Shown here: positions 31,763 to 42,638 of the stretch, one piece after another | Layout: each line of letters begins with the position of its first letter | How positions within the stretch are numbered: position 1 is the first letter of the stretch | Assembly (NCBI GenBank): GCA_016271365.2 | Contig: CM057459.1 | Span: forward strand, 821,683,001 to 821,747,000 | Reading direction: 5' to 3' | From: Neoceratodus forsteri | Lineage: Eukaryota; Chordata; Ceratodontiformes; Ceratodontidae | DNA: 64,000 nucleotides | Notes under the pieces: generated by a model | Told to the model about the DNA's origin: nothing | Database searches by the model: none | Seen by the model: the letters and a program-made list of their open reading frames with translations, nothing else | Position numbers and translations under genes: made by a program

Positions 31763-34700
31763 AGCTCCTTCTTCCCTGACGTTTGTTTCTCTTAATGTGA
31801 ACAGTATCAGATCTTATATAAGACGCACAACAACTTTTAGTATACTTTCATCCCTGAAATATGATGTATATTTGTTACAGGACATTCGTTTGTATACTTT
31901 AAAAGAGATGGAGGAAGCTAGAAAGTGGGGTACGTCCTTCTGGTCATTAGGGGAGGATTTATGCTGTGGTTTAGGGATACGTTTTTACACTTTTGAAGTT
32001 AAACTAGTTCGGATGGTGGAAATTGAACCTGGTAGAGCAATGATGATAGACGTGGAAATTAAAAATATTCCGTGTCGCATAATTAATGTATATGGACCCC
32101 AGGTGAAGTCTGCGAGGATAGAACTCTTGTACAAAATCCGTCCTTTTTTGTATAAAAAAGGGGTGTTGATTTTGGGAGGGGACTTTAACATCAATTTTGA
32201 ACAAAAGAAGAGAACGAGTAAGTAGTATTACGACAAGAATTGTTTGTCCTCTATTTTATCTCAAGCAGGTTTTAAGGATACACATAGTGAGGGAAGAGAT
32301 TAAATAAACCTACCTTTTTCAAAGGAAATTGACTTCTAATTGATTTTATATTTGTACCTGAGAAATTACGGATTGATGGATTAATATATATACCTATAGA
32401 AACATCAGACCATATATTAATTGGGATAAAGGTAAATGACTACCAAAACAGAAAGCATGGGCCAGGGACTTGGAAATTAAATACTTCAGTTTTAAAGGAA
32501 CCTTCAGTTATATTAGATATAAGTATAATAATAAAGGATCTAACTTCAACCATGGGATTATATGAGGACCTAGGGAGTTGGTGGGGTTCCCTAAAAATGT
32601 TTGATTAGGTATTTCCAATATAAAGGTAGGGTGATGGTGGAGTCAGGAGTAATACAAATTACATGAAGTTGAGAAGGATATTACAATGTTTATTATCCTC
32701 CCAAAATGAAGGGGGGGGTGATTTAACTAAAGAAATAAATCAGATTAAGATACAGATGTCACATTTACAATATGACCAAATGAGATCTTTAAATCAGGAA
32801 CAAAAGTTTGGGACATTGGGGAAATCTGCGCAAGTAAACCCGGTTTTAGCATGTCAAATTAGATCAAATAAACGGCTATTTTCGGGATTACGGACAAAAG
32901 AAGGGGTTATGATAATTGATAATAAGGGAATAATGGACTTTCTAAATGATCATGTGTTGAGCACTTTTGGGAGGCGGTACCACCTCAAGTTTATACTGCA
33001 GTTATTGGAAGCATTGAAGTGTACCTAAAGTAGACTCTAGAGATAGAAATAAAATGGTAGAGGCTTTTCTGAGGAAGAAATGAGCAAGGTGATATCCACT
33101 CTGAAGAAAACACTGCACCTGGTTCGGATGGGTTACAGAGTGAAATGTATAAAATCTTGTGGGAGTTAATGCCAAGAGAATTTTTGAGGTTTATAATTCT
33201 TTTGGAAGATATGTTATTACCTACCCAGATGTATGAAGGTCTGCTTATTTTCCTTTTAAAAAGGTCAAGATGGAAATTAAAAATTGAGACCCTAACTCTT
33301 TTAAATGTGGATTTTAAAATCTTTTCCAAACTTTTGGGAATAGACTGTCTTTACTGACACAGAAATGTATACATGCACAGCAATTTTGTGCTGTACGGGT
33401 AGACATCTGACTGATGCGCTAATTCTAATTAGAGATTATGTCTGCAGGAAGTATTACTGCAGACAAATCGAGAAAGGTACTTGGTCAGCATTGATCAATC
33501 AAAGCGTTTGATGAAGTGTCTCATGATTATCTATGGAATGTTTGAAGGCCTATGGGATACCTACCCTTTTGTGAACTGGATACAATTATGTTATTCTCTA
33601 GCCACGGTTATTCCTTTCCGAGAATGGGTGGAAAGGGAAACCTCAGGGTGTGTTGAAAGGTGTGAGACAAGGATGCCCTCTCAGCCCTATTTTTATATAT
33701 TTTCACTTAGACCCAGTAGTAAGGATCATATATGCAGATCCCTTTAATAAGACCTATAGCTATACATGGCACTAGTTTACCAAAACTAGTAGCCTATGCA
33801 GATGATATCTGTTTAATATTACCAAATGGGAAGGTCATAGAAAATAGCATATGAGCTACTTAAAATGTAGGAAAATTAGAGGGGCAAAATAAATGAGGAT
33901 AAAATGAAATGTGTAGCTATTTCTGGATTTTCTGAGACTCAGGTTAAGGTGGGAGATTTAGAATTGAGCAATCGCCATGTAAAATACTGGATATTTTTTA
34001 GAGTAAAATAGTGATAGGGATAACATCAGCAGGAGGCATTAAAAGAGAAAATATCTGATTAAAACATCATGTACCTAATTTTTTGTTTATGAGTAATATT
34101 TTTGTCCCCAAAATTGGAAACATCCTGATGAGTGTTTTTGTGGTATATGGGCAGCCGGTTGAACCCCATTAAAAAAATACATTGTATTTAGGGATTAAGG
34201 AAGGGGTCTGGGGATGGTAAAATCCAATTGTGTTTTTTCACTATTTTTTGTATAGAAATTTGATCCGATAGTCGTAATACTTCTCAAATTTGGGTTAGTT
34301 TTATAACTCTTTATTTAAAAGGTATTTTGAAAGAATGGAGGAGGGATGTTTTGTACATTGGAACAAAAAAGACCCCCATTACAAAAAGAATGGAGGTCGG
34401 TATTTGATATATTAGAAAATGGGATGTAAGTTGGTCGTTGGTTAGAATTTGAATAGGAAAGGGATGTATAGTTTTATTATGTGTTCTGGTTTTGAAGCCC
34501 CTTTAAACATCTATCAGAGGAAGTGTCTCGGGGTTTAGGTAGTTACTTAACAAATGTTCGTATCCCCGAACAGATGTGGGACACTTTATGGTTGGGAGTT
34601 CATAATAAAATTAATGTTCGTAATAATCAGAAACATAAATCTCTACAGGACAGATACTGTCCAAGGGACAAATGTTTTATGCAATTGGAAACAATTGATC

Positions 34701-35050
34701 ATTTGTATTACGAGTGTTGGTATGCAGGTCAATTCTGGGATGTCCTTAAAGAAAGGTGGAAGGGAAAGTTAACAATCCCATCAACAAAGGAGGGTTTGTA
34801 TTATGGGTTTTTTGATAAAAGAAATAGTGGGGAAAGGTATAGCTCTCTACAGGTAATCCATGTGTTATGTCTATATTGGTTATGGATTAGTAGATGTAGG
34901 TTGGTTTTACAACAGCAGTTTATAAACCCTTTTAATCTGATTATGATTATAGAATCTGAGTTAAGGAAATTAATGTTTATAGAAAAGTGTACAATCTCTA
35001 CGAAGAAATGGAAGTCTTATTGGGGAAGCTTTGAGGCTTTGATTGATTAA
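31763..35050 (+). pseudogene. Tx1-like ORF2: endonuclease, reverse transcriptase, C-terminal Cys/His domain
   Basis: Endonuclease: FVSLNVNSIRSYIRR at the start, YLLQDIRL (the usual glutamate is aspartate), IINVYGPQ and GGDFNINFE, open to 32227. The RT follows in broken frames: FDEVSHDYLW near 33507-33536, GVRQGCPLSALF near 33656-33693 and an intact YADD box at 33795-33806. The C-terminal stretch 34523-35050 (175 codons) is open and carries a CX4C...HX4C arrangement (CPRDKC and HLYYEC), then a Trp-rich end. Stops are dense from 32230 to 34500, so the RT is not functional though its key boxes are readable. Confidence 0.85.
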
Positions 35051-35182
35051 TTTGGCGGGATAGAAAGGGAAAAAAAGGAATGATAATATGAATTTAAATG
35101 TGTGATAGTTTGGTATTGCGAAAATGTAAAAATGTATATGAATTGTTTTATGTTGTGTATGTTATGTTTGGAATATAATAAA

Positions 35183-35401
35183 AAATTCCCCTACTCTTTT
35201 CGATAAGTACCATGGGATCTTTAACATCCACCTGAACTACCACCAGTCCAGGCAGATGGGACCTCGGTTTAACATCTCATCCTAAAGACGGCACCTCAGA
35301 AGTGCAGCACCCCTCTCCTGCTGCACTACAGTGTCAGTACTGGGATATTAACCCAAGTTCCAAATTTGGGAACTGAACCCACAGCCGTCTGATCTCTCAG
35401 C

Positions 35402-35433
<32 letters not shown>

Positions 35434-35442
35434 TGAAACTGA
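35183..35442. repeat. Older interspersed repeat, right half, including right target-site duplication
   Basis: 35183-35201 is the second copy of the 19-bp duplication. It is followed by taagtaccatgggatcttta (35205-35224), ggacctcggtttaacatctc (35259-35278), and a segment ending gctacctactgagccactga (35419-35438). That last part, with gaactgaaccc upstream, looks faintly like a degraded tRNA-related 3' half, but no cloverleaf can be drawn. Its reading joins directly to 29585. Confidence 0.6.
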
Positions 35443-35553
35443 CAGTGTGGGATTTTACTATTCAGGTATTGTAATTGAAGACACAAGGTGTTAGGATACT
35501 TTGCAACACAATTTATGCACACAGCACACATGTTATGAGACTCTGTCTCCTAC
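35443..35553. other. 3' flank of the hAT gene
   Basis: About 110 bp between the older repeat and the hAT stop codon. A cagtgtggga-type start at 35441-35451 could be a hAT terminus, but no inverted partner was found near 38.7-39.7 kb. Confidence 0.3.
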
Positions 35554-38500
35554 TTAGGAGAACATAAACCCTTCCACTGTGTCTTCATCAGATGGCACTG
35601 TCACACTCTCCTCATTCTCTGATGAGTCCTGCCGCTCAGAGCCTTCTTCAGCAGGATCCTGTAAAGTCACTGTTGTTGACACAATGTACTGCTTGGGGAA
35701 GAAATGGGAGTTCATTTTGGCAAATGTTAGATACTCAACATTCTGATCAGACTAGTGACTTTGGTGGTCAGTTGCAATGGCACCTTCAGTGCTGGAAACC
35801 CTTTCCGAGATAATGCTGGCACAGGGGAAGGTGAGGTACTCCATGGCAATAGCTGTCAGGCAGGCCAGAGTTCCAGTTTTCTACACCAATAGTCCAGTGG
35901 CTCATCATCAATTGTTAGCTGCTGTGGGTCATCCATATATGACTGCACCATATGGCATGCAGACATCTGGAGTTCTGTGTCTCCCTCCTGAGGGTGGCAG
36001 GTAGACACACCAATGTCCTTCATCATGGACCTTAAGCAGACTGTGCCACCAGTGCTACCATATGATGATGAAGGTGATGGTGCAGACACTATACTGGTGG
36101 TGGATAAGGATACAGAACAAGGGGCAGTTGTTGCTTGCACTTTCTGTACTGTGGCAGATTTTTCCACCCTTACCTCTGAGTGTGACATCCAGTTTTGGAC
36201 CTGCCCCACAGGATGGACAAATAGTGATCAAGATTAGCCTTCCCACCTGGAAGAAGTGCCATCATGCCATGCTTGTACATGGGGTCAAGCAGGGTTGCCA
36301 GGATGTATGCCTCAGAGTTTTTAATGTGAATGACCCTGGGATCATCATCACATAACTACATGATGCAGTCAGCCAGACCATTACAACAGAGTCTGCAGCC
36401 ATTTCAAATTGCACTTTTACATTGACCAGTGCCTGGAGTAGTAACCACAGCAATGGTATCACCTTGCTCAAACATGCATTTTCAGCACTCACAACCTGTG
36501 TCACCTGTTCAAGAGAATGGAGTATTTGGATAACACTATCCATCAAAAACCACTGGGATGGACTCAGTGACATGGTTTCCTGTGCTTCACGATCACACAT
36601 GTGCATTATGTACTCATTCAGTGGCTTGTACTGTTCATACAGCCTCTCAAGCATATAGAGTGTTGAAGTCCATCAGGTTGGCATATCAAGCCTCAAGCAG
36701 TGCTGTGGTACATTATTGGCCTTCTGTAGAGCCCTAAGCTCTGCTCTAGCCAGTGCAAAGCAACTGAAATGGCTGCAGATTTTGTGGCTGGTGGCCAACA
36801 TGGTACTCACTGCTTCATGATCCAGAGAGAACTTCACAATGAGATTCAACACATGAGCAAAACAAGGGACATGATAAAAGCAGCCATCGGAGATTGCTTT
36901 GATGGCATTCTCAGCATTGTCACTGGCAATATACGCAGCTTTGAAACCATGCAGTTTTAGCCATTGTGTAATGGCCTCATTAATGTGTGCAAGAATTATG
37001 TCAGATGTGTATGACCCATGCATACTCTGCTCACTGTGGCATGCTGTCAACCAACAGTAAGACTGCTGCTCCCAGTAGTCAGGGGACAGGTAGATGAGGG
37101 ACATGGATGCAAGGCATCTACCTGAGGGAAATAGGCCCAGTGTGCAGTTATGCACATATAACTAACACCCGATGATGGGGAACTCATCCAGATGTCGGTG
37201 GTGAGGTGAATGCTTGATACAGCAGAGTGGGACAGAGCATGAGACACCATGCAGGCTAGGTCATTATATATTTTTGGGGTGTGTTTTGGCCTTGCCAGCT
37301 ATGCTTTTGTGTCTTTAACTGTCTTGTCCACCAACCGGGACATGCTTGAAAAAGCTCTCCATCAGTATGTCAGTGGATGGATCACCTTGACTACAACCAC
37401 TTGTATCTACATGTGTGGGGGTGGAACACAGCACAGCAAGGGGTCAAATGTTTCCACATCCTCATCACCAGGCTGTGGACCCCCTTTTCAGACTGTGTGG
37501 AACTATCAAAACTGGGTCTGGATGCCAACCACTTATGCTGTGTCCATTTAATGAAGTGCTTACTTTTCATATGACTGTGCATACCAGTCATCCCATATTG
37601 TGAAAGTGGCTTACCCCTGCTAATTTTGGAATGACAGATGTTGCACACAGTCAAGCTGTTATCAGACTCATTGATGACAAAGAAATCCCACACAAGTGAA
37701 TGTCCACCAACATGATGGATTTTCAAGTGTGGGTCAGATGGGGACAGGGGTGAAGGGGTGGGTGATATTATTTTCTTACAGTGCAGCTGCATCTGCTGCT
37801 GATCCCCATGACCTGTTTTTGACAATTGCTGACCCTTTCCAATGACAGTTTGCTGCTTGTGGACTGAAAACATTAAAGGGGGTGCTGGCACTTTACCACT
37901 GACAGTTGTGATTGCTGATTGTGGAAGGGGTGGCTGCCAATTAGAGTCCAATACTGGGTCGTCACCACCCTCACCCTCGACAAACTCATCAGAAGTACCC
38001 TGACTGCTTGCTGAAATATCAGGCTGTGACAGTAATGGCTGACTGTACCCTAACTCCTTTTCCTCACTGGCCTTCTCTGCCGCATGAACAGTAGCACTAA
38101 CAAGCTGTTCACTGAGATGAGGTTCTTGCTCCTCTGAGAACTTTTGAAGCTCTCTGTGCTGTTTCTTCTTCTCAATCTCTAGTCCATCCACAGAAAGTAA
38201 TACAGCACAATCTTACTGTCATCATCACTGATAATACATGCCACTGGAATCAAACTCTCTTCACTCTCGGTCCCTAGCAGCTCCTGACTTAACTCTTGGA
38301 TGTCCTGTGACTGGAACAGTACAATACATTCCTGCTCCCACTGAGACCCTAGGGACTTGTATAGTAGTAGCACAGCTATATCCATGGCAGTCTTTTAACC
38401 CTCTTTTGTACCCTGTGCAACAGCTGCACCTGAAGTAGCAGCACTGCACTGTGTACCAAAGAAGCTGGAAGCTTTGATTCCAATTGTGGCTGACAAAGGC

Positions 38501-38687
38501 ACAGTATGTGGCATTTCACCTGGCATTGCACTACCACCAGAACTTGCAGTTCCAGAAAAACTGCTGCTCCTACTGACACCTTCCTCAGCACCCTGTACAC
38601 CTCCTCGTGACCCCCAGTGAGTGATCTAGTACTACCACTAGAACTTTTCCTACGTCCACCACACTTCCCCTTGCTTTTTCCTGACAT
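35554..38687 (-). pseudogene. hAT transposase with BED zinc finger (ZBED/Ac-like), frame-broken
   Basis: A near-complete hAT transposase read on the minus strand, which would excise and reinsert its transposon. From the ATG at 38687: basic leader MSGKSKGKCGGRRKSS, an acidic region (38179-38385), then a 266-codon open stretch (38191-37391). That stretch ends in a BED-type finger (VWDFFVINESDNSLTVCNIC, then HSHMKSKH). Next come VHLTTDIW-like blocks (IHLTTDIWMSS near 37200), ASDNAENAIKAI and CFAHVLNLIVKFSL (37155-36673), LDMPT and MLERLYEQYKPL (36654-36262). The C-terminal dimerisation block EPLDYWCRK is in 35856-36209, followed by LTAIAMEYLTFPCASIISER and VEYLTFAKMNSHFF up to the stop at 35554. 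Five frame changes and at least one in-frame stop are evident, so it is dead. The complete domain order argues against a host ZBED gene. Confidence 0.88.
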
Positions 38688-39649
38688 GTTGTACTTTTCT
38701 GTGCTTCACTAAAGCCTTAAACACCACCAAATATTAATAAACAATGAAGCTAAACTAAAGACTGGGAATGCAGAACATCACACTCAGAATTACATACGAT
38801 ATAGTCACAAACGTCAACAAAAGTGCTGAAATATCTTTGCCCTAGCACTCCAAGTACATACACCAGGAGAAAATTTCTTCTCCTGAGCGAAAAAAAACTA
38901 CTAGATTGCCAGTCACAAAGCCTGTTCTGTGGAACAGAACAAACAGAGCTTTTTCCTCTTCAGTAATCTCTTCAGAAGTACAGATCTACCCAGTGAGAAA
39001 TGTGTGCTATCACCTGATTCCTCCCTCTGCACCACATGTGACTGCAGAGCTGTAAAGCATGTGATCAGAGCTACATGCAGTGTAATTTGACCTTTATGAT
39101 GAATTTCTGTGGTGAAACATTAAATTTTTGGTATATTGCAGAATTTAAAAGTATGCAACTCTTGGTTCTGCTGAGTTCAAAAGAAATAAATGCAGAATAA
39201 CAAAAGGAAAATGGGAAAAAAGAAGCAATTAAAAAAACAAAATAACAAGGTTCATTACTGACCCCACACTTAAGGTGCTCGACAGCTTGGATGGTTGCAT
39301 TCACTATGTGTACTTCAAACTGACAATAGCACCACTAGAAAAACACATATAATCGTACATTGCTGGCAAGGAAAAAAAACCTGCAGAATCACATAGAAAC
39401 ATGTGGAAAATTGATTGAAATTGCAAAATGCATTACAAGACACTTTTTTCCCCACTTAATAACAAAAAGACCACAGTTTGTAATGAAATACTGAAGAACT
39501 GTAATAATTTGGCGAAAGTTCAGAATTTCGCCATAGGTGGAAGAGCAGAAAATTCTGTGAAATTTTCGAAATTTCATGGAACTTCCAAAACAGTGGAAAT
39601 ACACACTTTCACCCACCCCATTCACCAGGTCATCCAAATCAAATATAAA
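38688..39649. other. Upstream region of the hAT gene
   Basis: AT-rich sequence. Includes a short gttctgtggaacagaac inverted repeat (38921-38937) and a cluster of gaaatttc/ttcc blocks near 39510-39600. No coding signal and no terminal repeat could be matched. Confidence 0.35.
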
Positions 39650-39945
39650 GGGGATGAATAGAAGCTGAGGGTGGGAAATTCAAAAGGATCTTAGGGAACA
39701 TTGTTTCTCAGAAAGGATTGTAGAGCCATGGAACAGGCTGCCAGTGGAAGTAGTGGGAGCTAAGACCACATCAGCCTTCAAACAAGATTGAGATAAAGAG
39801 TATGTTTGAATTAAATCCACAGGTAAAAATATGGGCTAGGTCCAGTGATCTCCTATGACCTTGTGAACTCACAGGGAGACATGATGGACCTTTAGTCCCC
39901 TTCTACCATCACCTTTCTGTGTTTCTATGTGTTGGAGGTTGCAAA
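39650..39945 (+). mobile_element. CR1-like 3'-end fragment
   Basis: The ggaacaggctgccagtggaagt block (39730-39751) encodes the familiar W/G-NRLPVEVVGAKTTSAF end of a CR1/L2-type ORF2. It is followed by a 3' UTR-like region and a ctgtgtttctatgtgtt tail near 39917-39933. Only about 300 bp is present, strongly 5'-truncated. Confidence 0.7.
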
Positions 39946-39999
39946 GTGTAAATCATCTTAATTCAATGTTAACAAAATGGACTGGAATTTTCTTTTTCG

Positions 40000-40000
40000 T

Positions 40001-40048
<48 letters not shown>
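40000..40048. repeat. (TTTC)n microsatellite
   Basis: About twelve tandem TTTC units without interruption. Confidence 0.97.
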
Positions 40049-40287
40049 GTTAACTGAGTAAGGAGCACTGGACTAAAGGACCCTATTTCAGGTCCAACCC
40101 AAGCCAAAGGCATACAAAAGATAATATTATGTAGTTATAATATAATAAGAACAAAATATCAAACATTTACAGAATTAAATACAGTACAGTAATTTGATTT
40201 TAAATGAGTTAAAAAATACAGTATATTGCACAAGGTAGCAGGAGGCATACAGTATTCCATAAACCAAGAGCCAAAGATTAGTGCTAA
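40049..40287. other. Spacer, nothing recognised
   Basis: AT-rich sequence with no coding or repeat signal, between the TTTC run and the inverted-repeat region. Confidence 0.4.
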
Positions 40288-40323
40288 AGGAGAAGAAACT
40301 TTTATGAAAAGTTTTCTTCTCCT
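40288..40323. other. Small hairpin
   Basis: aggagaagaaact (40288) and its near-complement ending 40323 form a stem of about 12-15 bp around tttatg. One arm is also part of the larger inverted repeat described for 40310-40694. Confidence 0.7.
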
Positions 40324-40694
40324 TTTTTTGGCATTGTCTGTTTTGTTTTTTTAATATTGCAAAAGCCAAACTTCAAAAACTTCAATAATACATGTTGGTT
40401 TGTTATTCTTGCTCCTTCATCTACATATTGTTGTCTTCTTTATTTTCAACTAAATTGACTGCTTCTAGTATCTCATATCATCTATTTTTTTGGGCTGTCT
40501 GGTTCATAAAGCAAGTTAATCCAACTGCATCTACTTCTCTTGATGGTTTAGTCAAAGTCTTGCACTTAAATACTGCTTTACTGTCTTCTGAGTGTCTCAG
40601 TTAGTCACCCCTGTATTCAAAACTCAGAAGACAGTAAAGCAGTATTTAAGTGCAAGACTTTGACAGACAATGCCAAAAAAAGGAGAAGAAAACT
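40310..40694. repeat. Split inverted repeat, 43-bp and 31-bp perfect arms
   Basis: 40551-40593 is the exact reverse complement of 40622-40664 (43 bp, loop 28 bp). 40310-40340 is the exact reverse complement of 40664-40694 (31 bp). On the right side the two arms are contiguous; on the left they are separated by 210 bp (40341-40550). So the right arm looks like the left arm with the middle removed, and inverted. It lies at the 3' side of a minus-strand LINE. Confidence 0.9.
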
Positions 40695-41689
40695 CATAGA
40701 AATAGCTTTATGAATTTCCAACAAAATATAACTTTTTAACTTATATACTGCTCCAAGCCTCTGATTAATGTCCTCACAAAGCTCCCCTATATGTTCTGAA
40801 TAAGTGAGAGGGCAGACCAAAATGACACCCAAATGCTGTACTTAAAGAGATCTATCTGCTCAATTGATGAGCAATCCAGATCAGAAATGAATAAAGGGGA
40901 ACTTTTTTTCAATATCATTGAAGAGTCAGACAACATAGAGTTGGTTTTGGAGGAATTTAAAACCAAATTATTGTTTTGAAACTATCTATTGACATCACAA
41001 ATGTCTTGATTAAAGAATTTTGTGATCTCCAAAGAACACTTGGGGCTCTAAAAAATAATCCAGTCCTCCGAATACAAGATTATTTCACAGTCAGAACATA
41101 CCTCTGGAACTAGGTTTATGAAAAAGCAGAATAACAGGGGTCCTAAAAAGGACCACTGTGGAATGCCATGAGTAACTGATTTTTGAGATGGCATTTTAAG
41201 ACTAATCACAACTGACTGAGCATGTTTAATAACATAGTCTTAAATCCAAATGACAACAGTATTAGAAATTCACATAACTTTCAGTTTATGACAAAGTAGT
41301 TTATGATCAATAAGATCAAATCCCATGGTCAAGACCACAAGCATGGCCCTGTTAACTGTCACTTTTCCGCACCACGGAGAACAGCATCTGTGAACCTGCC
41401 CAAGGTGATATTTGTTTCCCCTCCCCTTTCCAAATCCATGTTGCTGCATTCAAAGCAATTTCCATTCATCCCACTACTCCTTTCTTGCTTAGATAGAATA
41501 TTTTTCTAATATTTTGCTCAATATATTCAAAATGGAAATAGGCTGAAATTAATTGAAACTATTCGCATTTTCTGCCTTAGGTACGGAGACAATACAAGCT
41601 AATTTCGACCTAGAAGGGAACTCCTAAAATATAAAGAATAAATTAGAAGTTGAACACAAAGGGACTACAATCTGAGGAGCTATCAGTGT

Positions 41690-41697
41690 ATGAAAAT
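41690..41697. repeat. 8-bp target-site duplication, left copy
   Basis: atgaaaat, identical to 42631-42638. It flanks the 933-bp element; removing one copy and the element restores continuity of the LINE on either side. Confidence 0.75.
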
Positions 41698-42630
41698 AGG
41701 GAGCACGTCAATTTGCTCCCTTCAATTCACTCCCAGAAAATGCACTCCCGACAATTCACTCCCTTTTTTTTTGCTCCTGTGGCACCCCGTTCCCAGTTAA
41801 TTTGCTCCTGCTAATGTTTTCATATGTCTGCAACCTGTGTCTGAAACAACGCTACTTGCCCCATGTGGTTATTTTGGATGAGACAGGTGCAGCTACTGGA
41901 AAAATCACAGATTGCAGGCAGTAGATATTACAATGCGTCAAAAAGTGACTTTCTCCAACCCCTGACCATGAGACATGACTAGTTTACCTCCAGTATAGGG
42001 CCAGCAGGGAGCAGATCTCCCCAGATCTGGCTACTTGAGGTAGTTAAGGGGTAACCTATGGGTGTGTCCCGATTACAATTGAAATGGAAGCTCTGAACAC
42101 TGATCTGACTCCTGAGCCTCACTCCTATAGTTAAAATAACATCTACTTACATCTCCTCACTTAACATTAGCCAGCCGCGACCCCTATAGTTAAAGTAACA
42201 CCTACTTATGTCTCCTCACTTAACATTAGCCAGCTACAAAATATGTGACTTCCCACAGATCCCATGCTTCACCTTCCAAAGACTCTGCCTTCCCGAACAC
42301 TCTTCTTAAGCAAATCGCACACCTTGTGGAGACAATCTAGCAAACAGTGACAATTGTGGAGAAGCAGTTATGCCTCCAAGTCACTGAGTCCCAGTCTGAA
42401 TAGTAGCACAGCATCCAAAAAGCAATATCAGGCTCTAATCTTACAGTGATTTAAAAAAAATACAACTGACAGGACCAAATTTAAAACCTAATTTAAACTG
42501 TGGCATGCAGAAAGGGAACAGGAGCAGGTTGTCGGTGAGCGAGAACTGCAGGAGCGAATTGACGAGGGAGCGGGTCGTCAGGAGAGAGTTGACCGGGAGT
42601 GAAAAAGCTGGAGTGAATTGACATAAGCCC
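41698..42630. mobile_element. 933-bp non-autonomous DNA transposon with subterminal motif arrays
   Basis: Bracketed by an 8-bp duplication (atgaaaat) inside a LINE. Both ends carry imperfect inverted termini (gggagcacgtcaatttgct at 41699 and, inverted, gggcttatgtcaattcact from 42630). Inward of each terminus is an array of the motif caattc(a/g)ctcc(c/t): about six versions at 41709-41815 and seven inverted at 42495-42625. The centre (41830-42490) has no open frame. An 8-bp duplication fits hAT or KDZ/Zisupton-type transposases; extensive subterminal repeats are reported for Zisupton. No transposase here, so it would rely on one elsewhere. Confidence 0.72.
42124..42240. repeat. 59-bp tandem duplication inside the 933-bp element
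   Basis: Units start at 42124 and 42183 with cctatagttaaa(a/g)taaca and end at cattagccagc. They differ at only a few positions, so the duplication is young relative to the LINE around it. Confidence 0.88.
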
Positions 42631-42638
42631 ATGAAAAT
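42631..42638. repeat. 8-bp target-site duplication, right copy
   Basis: atgaaaat, matching 41690-41697. Confidence 0.75.

Larger units (their letters stand above)
29586..35182 (+). mobile_element. Tx1-like (L1-group) LINE, 5.6 kb, with 19-bp target-site duplication
   Basis: A two-ORF non-LTR retrotransposon bracketed by a perfect 19-bp duplication. ORF1 (29613-31761) has three CCHC zinc knuckles. ORF2 (31763-35050) has an APE-type endonuclease, an RT with FDEVSHDYLW, GVRQGCPLSALF and YADD boxes, and a C-terminal Cys/His domain. This order matches the Tx1 branch of L1. The 3' end is an A-rich aataataaaaa run. The first ATG lies only 27 bases inside the element, so the 5' UTR is either missing or very short. 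Frameshifts and stops in both ORFs show it is old. Its target is an older dispersed repeat; many Tx1-clade elements are sequence-specific, so the position may not be random. Confidence 0.88.

Noticed and set aside
35202..35442. tRNA-like 3' half (gaactgaaccc ... gctacctactgagccactga) as a tRNA gene or pseudogene
   Set aside because: No cloverleaf or A/B box pair can be drawn; it is part of the dispersed repeat. Kept only as a note there.
35441..35451. cagtgtgggat as the terminal inverted repeat of the hAT element
   Set aside because: No inverted partner found in 38.69-39.66 kb, so the element ends stay uncalled.
35554..38687. Calling the hAT ORF a domesticated ZBED gene
   Set aside because: At least five frame changes and a stop within conserved domains; domesticated ZBED genes keep one open exon.
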